Positions 58,738 to 64,000 of a stretch of DNA of 64,000 bases are shown piece after piece. The position numbers and the translations under genes are program-made. Location: contig NZ_CP095187.1 of the NCBI RefSeq assembly GCF_022965755.1, positions 930,001 to 994,000 of the forward strand, given 5' to 3'. The number at the start of each line of letters is the position of its first letter. Positions within the stretch are counted from its first letter, which is position 1. Source of the stretch: Pseudoxanthomonas sp. F37 (lineage in GTDB: Bacteria; Pseudomonadota; Gammaproteobacteria; Xanthomonadales; Xanthomonadaceae). Below the pieces are notes generated by a model that was given only the letters and a program-made list of their open reading frames with translations, was not told the origin of the DNA and did no database searches.

Positions 58738-60521
58738 GTGTCGGGCTCCAGCACGTGCAGCAGCGGCGCCAGATGCTCCTGGTAATGCTTCCAGCGCCCG
58801 ATCGAGCGCGTGTAGATGGGCTGTTTGACCTGCCATCGGCTCGGTGTCTGCACACCGCGCTCGTTCTTGTGGAACTCCAGGCAGTCGGGATGCCAGGGTA
58901 GGCCTGCGAAGTCGATGATCCGGCGCGCCTGCGGCTCCGGGCAGGTCGCAAGCTCTTCGTACACCAGCTCGAGTACCGGCAAGGACAGCGTCGCCTGCCA
59001 GTGACGCATGAGCCGCGTCTGGAAATTGATGTAGTGGCCAATGTCGCCCAGATCGTTGGCAAGACGCTCGTCCAGCGCGAAATTCTCGCCGTAGACCGAC
59101 ACGGCGATGTCGCGGGGATCACGGCGGCACCAGATGACGCGTGCCTGCGGGAACAGCAGTGCGATCAGTCCCAGTTCGTTGAAATTGAGCGGCGCCTTGT
59201 CGATCAGGCGCAATGCATCCGCAGGGGCGCCCCGGGTTGCCGCCCGGAGGTAGCGGTCAGCCGCATCGCGCAATGCGGTGTCGTCGATCTGATCGATGCT
59301 GGAAGGCCAGCTGGCGCCGGGACCGGCGCTCAAGGGAAGGTTGCGTACGATAAGGCCTATGTCCGGCAACTCGCCGCAGCCGAAACCGGAGGGATGTGCG
59401 GCGAGGATCTGCTCGGTCAGCGTGGTGCCGCTGCGTGGCATGCCGACGATGAACAACGGGCGTGGGTCCGGGTTGCCGCCCCATCGCCGGCGTCGTTGCT
59501 CGAGGCGTTCGCGCGTCATGGTCCGGATCATCACCTCGATCTGGTGGCGGGTGCCTTCCAGGTTGGCGGGCCCGATCAACCGCCTTCTGGCGCTGTTGGC
59601 TTCATTCCAAGCGTTCATGGCGTCCGCGTAACGCTTGCGTCCGTCGAACACCTTGCCCAGTTCGTAACCCAGCAGGGCGCGGTCCGCGTCGGGCAATGTC
59701 GTATCGCGCAGCATCACGATGGCTCGATCGACGGTGGCGTCATCGGCTTTCGCGCGATCCAGGCCCAACAGCCCGCTGAGGGGGAACGCCCAGTCGGGCC
59801 GTGCCTGCAGGGCCGCCAGATAGGCGTCTCGCGCAGCATCCCGGTCGCCCCGGTCCTCGGCGGTCTGCGCAAGCGCAACCAGCAGATCTCCGGGCTGCTC
59901 GGCTGTGCGTGCCATCGAGGTGAGGAGATCGAATGCTTGCTGGTGCTGGCCGAGCCGGTTGAATGTTTCGGCGAGACGGAGTGCGATCAGGGGGTCGCGT
60001 GGCCGGAGTTCACGTAGCGCCTGCAGCAGCGGCAGCGCATCATCCGGATAGCCGGCATGGAACTCGGACTCGGCGAGCGTTTCCAGGACGCGTTCGTTGT
60101 CGGGCGCGAACTCCCTGGCGCGCCGAAGAGGCAGGAGTGCTTCGGCGTGTCGTCCCAGGCGCTGCAGGGTTACGCCCAGCAGGCGCCAGGCGTGCGGATT
60201 GTGGGGCTGGGATGGCACCGAGGCGTGGAAATGCTCCAGGGCGGCGGCATGCATGCCCTCGTGCGCCAGCAGGCACGCATACTGGAAGCGCAGGGCCGTG
60301 TCGCCGGGAGCCAGCCGCACCGCGTTGTCCATGGATGCGAGCGCCAGTGCGGGCTGGCCCATGCGCATGGCCGCCTGCGCCACTCGCAAATGAAGGGAGG
60401 CGTCCCGATGCGCTTGTTGGGCGGCAATCCGAAGCCAGTGCAGCGCGCCCGCGGGGTTGCCGGCACGCTCATGCGAGTTCGCCTTGTCCAGCGCATCGGC
60501 TGCCGGCGCATTCAGTGCCAT
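58668..60521 (-). CDS. TPR-repeat sulfotransferase
   Basis: A 617-residue protein: about nine TPR repeats (residues 1-340) followed by a sulfotransferase domain. The PAPS 5'-phosphosulfate loop FIVGMPRSGTTLTEQILAAHP (about residues 349-369) and the 3'-phosphate-binding VIWCRRDPRDIAVSVYGENF segment (about 471-490) are intact. TPR-sulfotransferases typically act on proteins or peptides, though targets here are unknown. It overlaps the convergent methyltransferase gene by 70 bp at its 3' end. No signal peptide, so it should work in the cytoplasm. Confidence 0.9.
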   Translation of the reverse strand: MALNAPAADALDKANSHERAGNPAGALHWLRIAAQQAHRDASLHLRVAQAAMRMGQPALALASMDNAVRLAPGDTALRFQYACLLAHEGMHAAALEHFHASVPSQPHNPHAWRLLGVTLQRLGRHAEALLPLRRAREFAPDNERVLETLAESEFHAGYPDDALPLLQALRELRPRDPLIALRLAETFNRLGQHQQAFDLLTSMARTAEQPGDLLVALAQTAEDRGDRDAARDAYLAALQARPDWAFPLSGLLGLDRAKADDATVDRAIVMLRDTTLPDADRALLGYELGKVFDGRKRYADAMNAWNEANSARRRLIGPANLEGTRHQIEVMIRTMTRERLEQRRRRWGGNPDPRPLFIVGMPRSGTTLTEQILAAHPSGFGCGELPDIGLIVRNLPLSAGPGASWPSSIDQIDDTALRDAADRYLRAATRGAPADALRLIDKAPLNFNELGLIALLFPQARVIWCRRDPRDIAVSVYGENFALDERLANDLGDIGHYINFQTRLMRHWQATLSLPVLELVYEELATCPEPQARRIIDFAGLPWHPDCLEFHKNERGVQTPSRWQVKQPIYTRSIGRWKHYQEHLAPLLHVLEPDTYPVWSAVDAAPATHDQATTPSA

Positions 60522-60630
60522 GGAATATCGGTAAGGACGGAAAGACCCATTATCGCCGCATGGCGGCGTCCCGGGTGCGCGGAAGAGATCTACGCGCTTC
60601 CCGACTGGATGACGCAGCCGTTATGTTGGA

Positions 60631-61500
60631 TCAGAGATCCTGCTCGTACCGCACGTAAGGCACGGTGCCTTCGTCGGCGTTCTCGTTGGTCAGCGAGAAG
60701 GGGTTCTTGCCGCGGGTGATGACGTTCTCGGCGCCGACGGTGAGCTGTCCGCTCCAGGGCGTGCGCCAGGTCAGGCCCAGGCCCAGGCCTTCGAACTTGC
60801 CGGGCTGGCCGGGCACATCGATGACGCGCCCGACGATGTTGGCGCTGAAGGGCCCATAGCCGCCGCCGACGCTCAGGCTGCGGCTGTTCCAGCGGTCGGC
60901 CAGGGCGGGCAGGTCGGAGGCGGGCACCAGGGTGGCCTTGGCCACGGCGCCACCGATCGAAACGAACCCTTCGCGGCCGATGTTCTTCTGGCCGAACACC
61001 GCCAGATCGTTCTGTTCGACGCGCCCGGTGCCGCGACCCGAGGACAGCCAGGCCGGCAGCGTGTCGCGGCCGGTTCCGGCCGAGAGGCCGAGCTTGCCGC
61101 CCGGTCGGCTCAGCACGGCCGAAGCGCTTACCCGCTGGCTGGCCGTGTCGTCGTCGTCATCGCCCAGGGTCGCCAGCATGCAGTGGCTGGCCAGGTTGCC
61201 GATATTGCCCACCACGCCGGCCTTGCGGTTGCAGACCAGTCCGAGCGCGTCGCCCGTTTCCAGTCCGAAAGCAGTGGTCAGCGAATTGCGCCCCAGCCGC
61301 CAGCGGGCGCCGGCCTCGGCCTGGCCCGTGGGCTCCAGCAGCAGAACCGCCTCGACCTTGCCGTCGTTGTTCCAGATGGGCAGGGCGGTGGCCTGCGGAT
61401 CCGCCGCCGGCTTGCGTGCGCTTTTCTGGGCATGCGCGTCCGCCGCCACGCCGGTGGCGAGCAGCAGGGCAAGCGACAGTGAAAGGCTACGCAGGTTCAT
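60631..61500 (-). CDS. Conserved exported protein, probable outer-membrane barrel
   Basis: This 289-residue protein starts with a signal peptide (LRSLSLSLALLLATGVAADAHAQ) and has alternating polar and hydrophobic beta-strand-like segments (for example LSLSAGTG, RSLSVGGGYGPFSANIVG, LGLGLTWRTPWSGQLTVGAENV) up to the C terminus VPYVRYEQDL. An acidic DDDDD run around 115-120 may be surface loop. No domain with known activity is recognised. It is 109 bp from the sulfotransferase gene start and 112 bp from hslO, all on the minus strand. Confidence 0.7.
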   Translation of the reverse strand: MNLRSLSLSLALLLATGVAADAHAQKSARKPAADPQATALPIWNNDGKVEAVLLLEPTGQAEAGARWRLGRNSLTTAFGLETGDALGLVCNRKAGVVGNIGNLASHCMLATLGDDDDDTASQRVSASAVLSRPGGKLGLSAGTGRDTLPAWLSSGRGTGRVEQNDLAVFGQKNIGREGFVSIGGAVAKATLVPASDLPALADRWNSRSLSVGGGYGPFSANIVGRVIDVPGQPGKFEGLGLGLTWRTPWSGQLTVGAENVITRGKNPFSLTNENADEGTVPYVRYEQDL

Positions 61501-61612
61501 GGCTGGCTTCAGACTCCTGGGACACCCTGGAGTTCCCCTCCCGAAGGGGAACCGATGCTATGCCGTTTATGATTCTTTAACAAGTCCCCGGGGCGACTTT
61601 CCGACCGCCGGA

Positions 61613-62505
61613 TCACTGCAGGCGGGCGGGTGCCTCCATGTCGACCGCCGGATGGTCGAAAAGTTCCGCGATCTGGGCCGGGTTGAACCGGTACTGCTGC
61701 CCACAGAACTCGCAACGGACTTCGGCCACGCCGTCGGCCAAGGCGGCCGTCGCCTCCTCCTGCCCCAGCGACTGCAGCATGCTCGCAACCCGTTCCCGGG
61801 AACAAGAGCAGCCGAAGCGAACTGGGCGCTCGGTCAATACTTGGGGCGCTTCCTCATGGAACAGGCGGTGCAGCAGGATGGGGACGGGCATGGCCAGCAA
61901 CTCCGCCTCGCCCAGGGTGTCGAACAGGGCACCGGCCCGGTTCCAGCCGTCGTCATCGCCTTCGTCGCCGGGGAGCTTCTGCAGCATCAGGCCACAGGCC
62001 CGCTCGCCGTCGGCCGCCAGCAGCAGGCGGGTCGGCAATTGCTCGGACTGGCGGAAGTAGTCCTCGAAGGCCTCGGCCAGCCGGCTGGCCTCCAGCCCCA
62101 CCAGGCTCTGGTAGCGCTGCGGCTCGCGCGGGTCCAGGCCGGGGTTCTCGATGGTGATGGCCAGCAGGGCGTCGCGGCCGAGCTCGCGCAGGTCGCGCGG
62201 GGCGTCCTGCCCCCCGCCAGCTGGACGATGCCGCGCACGGTGCCGGCGGCGGTGCATTCGGCAAAGAGCGTGCGCAATCCCTGCTCGCCCCGGATCTGGA
62301 TGGACAGGCGCCCGTCCACCTTGGTGTGCCCGGTGAACAGCACGGCCGCCGCAGTGGCCTCTCCCAGCAGTTCGCGTGCCGCAGGGGGGTAGTCCCCGCG
62401 ACCGGCGACGGTATTCCATGTGGCGTCCAGTCGCACGGCCACGCCGCGCACGCCGGCGGCGGGCAGCAGGAATCGGGTCAGGGTGTCGGGGGCATCACTG
62501 CTCAC
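61613..62505 (-). pseudogene. hslO: hslO (Hsp33 chaperone) with a frameshift in a poly-G tract
   Basis: The redox-regulated holdase Hsp33. The N half (TLTRFLLPAAGVRGVAVRLD..., ending RGIVQLAGG) is in one frame, and the C half (QDAPRDLRELGRDALLAITIENPGLDPREPQRYQSL...) is in another; both are well conserved. The switch falls at a C6 run on the + strand (62210-62215), where seven bases would keep one frame as LAGGQDAPRDL. The zinc-binding cysteines are all present in the C half (CSCS and CEFC). GTG 62505 overlaps the stop of the hydroxylase gene (GTGA). It could be a true mutation, slippage, or a sequencing or assembly error. Confidence 0.88.
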
Positions 62506-63809
62506 AGTTCTCCAAGGTCGGCGCCTTCGCCGTAATAGGCCATGATGCCCTCCACCGTATGGGCCACCAGGTCCTTTTCCAAGTCGGTCAGCATCGGGTG
62601 CCAGATGTCGAAGATCAGGACCACGCGTAGCTGGTCGCTGAAATTCCACGCCTCATGCTGGATGGTGTCGTCGAACAGCACGAGTTCGCCCGGCTTCCAC
62701 ACATGCGTCTCGCCGCCCACGCGCAGTCCGCAGTCCGGGGGGATGATCAGCGGCAGGTGGACCGTCAGCCGGGTATTGGTGGCGCCATTGTGCGGAGGAA
62801 TGTGCGTGCCCGGCTTGAGTGCCGAGAAGAACGCCACCGGTGCGCGCTTGGGCACCCGGTTGAGGGGCGCATGCGCGAACAGGGCCGCCTCGGTGCGCGG
62901 GCACAGGTCTGCCTGCCGATCGATACGCTGGCCATTCCGCCACAGGAAGTAGGCGCCCCAGTCCAGCTTCCGGTCCAGTGCGGCGAACTGTCCCATCGGC
63001 TCGCCGGCAGGCGTCTGCACGTAGGGCTCGAAGGCGCGCTGTTGCGCCAGCAGGGCATCCAGTTCGGCCAGGATGTCCGGGAAGGCGGCTTCCAGGCGCG
63101 GCACCCAGTCGTAGTCCTCGCGATGGAAGAACGGGATCGCCGGCAGGCGCGGGAACGGCAGCATCAACGGCCGCGCGGTGACGAAGTTGCGCCGCCCGGT
63201 GAGGATATCCAGGCAGTGATCGAACCGCTCCAGTTCGCGCCGTGAGCCGCCTTCCAGCGCGCCCTGCAGATGGTCCAGCATGAACTCCCGCAACTGCGCC
63301 TGGTTGGCGGCGATGGAAGCCTTCGCCTCGTTGACCAGCGCCTGCATGTGCGGCGCCTGGACGAAGGCGGGCGGCATGTAGGCCATCGCGGCAGACCACG
63401 CCGTCGCGGCTTCGCGCTCGCGCCCCAACTGCTGCAGCAGGCGCGCCTTCTCGGCGTGCGCTCCCCATGCCGCAGGCTCTGCCTGGATGGCCTGCTTGAT
63501 CGCCTCCAAGGCCTGGGGCAGGTCGCCACGCGCCGAATGCACGCGCGAGAGGTTGGCGTAGGCCATGGCGGGCTGGTCGGAGACCGCGGCGGCGCGAAGC
63601 AGGAGCCGCTGCGCCTCGGCCAGTTCTCCGCGGCTGAGGTAGTAGCTGCCCAGGCCATTGAGTGCCGGCGCGACGTCCGGGGAGTGCTCCAGCACGCGGC
63701 GCCAGCAATCGGCGGCGCGCTCGGGCTGGTTCTGTCGGGACCATGTACTCGCCTGTTCCAGCAGCGCTTTCAGGGCATCGGAGAGAGCCACGGGCTGCGG
63801 GGTCGTCAT
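62502..63809 (-). CDS. TPR and aspartyl/asparaginyl beta-hydroxylase domain protein
   Basis: A 435-residue protein: TPR-like repeats (about residues 1-160) then an Asp/Asn beta-hydroxylase fold (about 215-410) that uses Fe(II) and 2-oxoglutarate. Facial-triad candidates are His and His in THIPPHNGATNTRLTVHLPLIIP (about 326-350), with a second His in the DDTIQHEAWNFSDQLRVVLIFDIWHP segment (about 377-402); the full triad cannot be proven by eye. It overlaps hslO by 4 bp downstream. Proteins of this kind often sit near TonB receptors and sulfotransferases, suggesting hydroxylation of exported peptides or proteins (inference). Confidence 0.85.
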   Translation of the reverse strand: MTTPQPVALSDALKALLEQASTWSRQNQPERAADCWRRVLEHSPDVAPALNGLGSYYLSRGELAEAQRLLLRAAAVSDQPAMAYANLSRVHSARGDLPQALEAIKQAIQAEPAAWGAHAEKARLLQQLGREREAATAWSAAMAYMPPAFVQAPHMQALVNEAKASIAANQAQLREFMLDHLQGALEGGSRRELERFDHCLDILTGRRNFVTARPLMLPFPRLPAIPFFHREDYDWVPRLEAAFPDILAELDALLAQQRAFEPYVQTPAGEPMGQFAALDRKLDWGAYFLWRNGQRIDRQADLCPRTEAALFAHAPLNRVPKRAPVAFFSALKPGTHIPPHNGATNTRLTVHLPLIIPPDCGLRVGGETHVWKPGELVLFDDTIQHEAWNFSDQLRVVLIFDIWHPMLTDLEKDLVAHTVEGIMAYYGEGADLGEL

Positions 63810-63875
63810 GCTGGCGAGACAAGAAGGGGGAAGTGGTCCCAGAATAACGGGAACTGAACACTTGGTGTCGGTAAC

Positions 63876-64000
63876 TTGAATTACGAGAGCGAGCCGTCGA
63901 ACAAGCCCCGCCGTGCACGCCGCTGGTTCCGCTGGCTGCTCGCCCTGCCGTTCCTGTTCGCGGCCGCCAGCGTCCTGCAGGTCGCCGTGCTCCGCTTCGT
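63876..64000 (+). CDS. mtgA: Monofunctional peptidoglycan glycosyltransferase, N-terminal part
   Basis: A reading frame opening with TTG at 63876 (the only standard start after an in-frame stop at 63855) runs to the window edge. It encodes RRARRWFRWLLALPFLFAAASVLQVAVLRFV, a basic stretch then a membrane anchor that looks like the N terminus of MtgA proteins of Xanthomonadaceae. The catalytic domain is beyond the window. MtgA polymerises lipid II glycan strands at the division site. Identity rests on the short N terminus and is moderately certain. The TTG start is unusual but forced by the frame. Confidence 0.6.
   Translation, partial: MNYESEPSNKPRRARRWFRWLLALPFLFAAASVLQVAVLRF

Overview
The window is chromosomal DNA from a GC-rich gammaproteobacterium, most likely a member of the Xanthomonadaceae (Pseudoxanthomonas/Lysobacter/Stenotrophomonas type). 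This rests on the gene order mraZ-rsmH-ftsL-ftsI-murE-murF-mraY-ftsW-murG-murC-ddlB-ftsQ-ftsA-ftsZ-lpxC, followed by a DUF721/DciA gene, an M23 peptidase and secA; on the coaE-pilD-pilC-pilB block read in reverse; on the pilR-pilS-sucC-sucD neighbourhood; and on a large TonB-dependent receptor with TPR-sulfotransferase and aspartyl-hydroxylase neighbours. The genus is inference; protein-level similarity was judged by eye only.

Layout. 1-6.05 kb: the start of a divergent lpoA-like lipoprotein gene, rsmI, two tandem DUF885 proteins and a chromate transporter. 6.08-6.45 kb: RNase P RNA. 6.65-24.8 kb: a TANGO2-family gene, then the division/cell-wall (dcw) cluster, one co-directional run with mostly 4-bp ATGA overlaps, headed by a promoter, five 10-bp-phased MraZ boxes and an upstream consensus DnaA box. 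25-29.5 kb: dciA, a LytM-type peptidase and secA. 29.5-31.65 kb: a Nudix/ThiE-like fusion and a RAYT transposase embedded in its REP repeats. 31.65-36.5 kb: coaE, pilD, pilC and pilB on the minus strand. 36.7-46 kb: a glycan-assembly island (four glycosyltransferases, a Wzx-like flippase, two methyltransferases, a GT-C-like membrane protein) inserted between pilB and pilA. 46-50.3 kb: pilA with a sigma-54 promoter, pilR, pilS. 50.3-52.7 kb: sucC and sucD. 52.7-54.8 kb: an ECF sigma factor, a probable anti-sigma factor and a DUF4097 protein. 55-64 kb: a TonB-dependent receptor, a methyltransferase, a TPR-sulfotransferase, an envelope protein, a frameshifted hslO, an aspartyl-hydroxylase-like gene and the start of mtgA.

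How it works together: the dcw genes supply lipid II (murE/F, mraY, murG, murC, ddlB) and the divisome (ftsL, I, W, Q, A, Z); lpxC commits to lipid A and secA exports envelope proteins. The pil genes make type IV pili, with PilS-PilR probably driving the sigma-54 promoter of pilA. The island between pilB and pilA has the parts needed to build, flip and possibly transfer a glycan to pilin or another surface acceptor.

The most unusual non-coding signal is a family of short elements at gene borders in the dcw cluster. Each arm is 29 nt, exactly four 7-bp units plus one G. Three pairs of inverted arms flank unrelated cores of 50, 72 and 142 nt, and a solo arm lies in rsmH. These elements supply the murG stop codon, encode the C-terminal tail of FtsQ and add residues to RsmH. 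A second, better known repeat family (GTAG-headed REPs plus RAYT) fills the intergenic space around 30.5-31.65, 34.6 and 48.5 kb.
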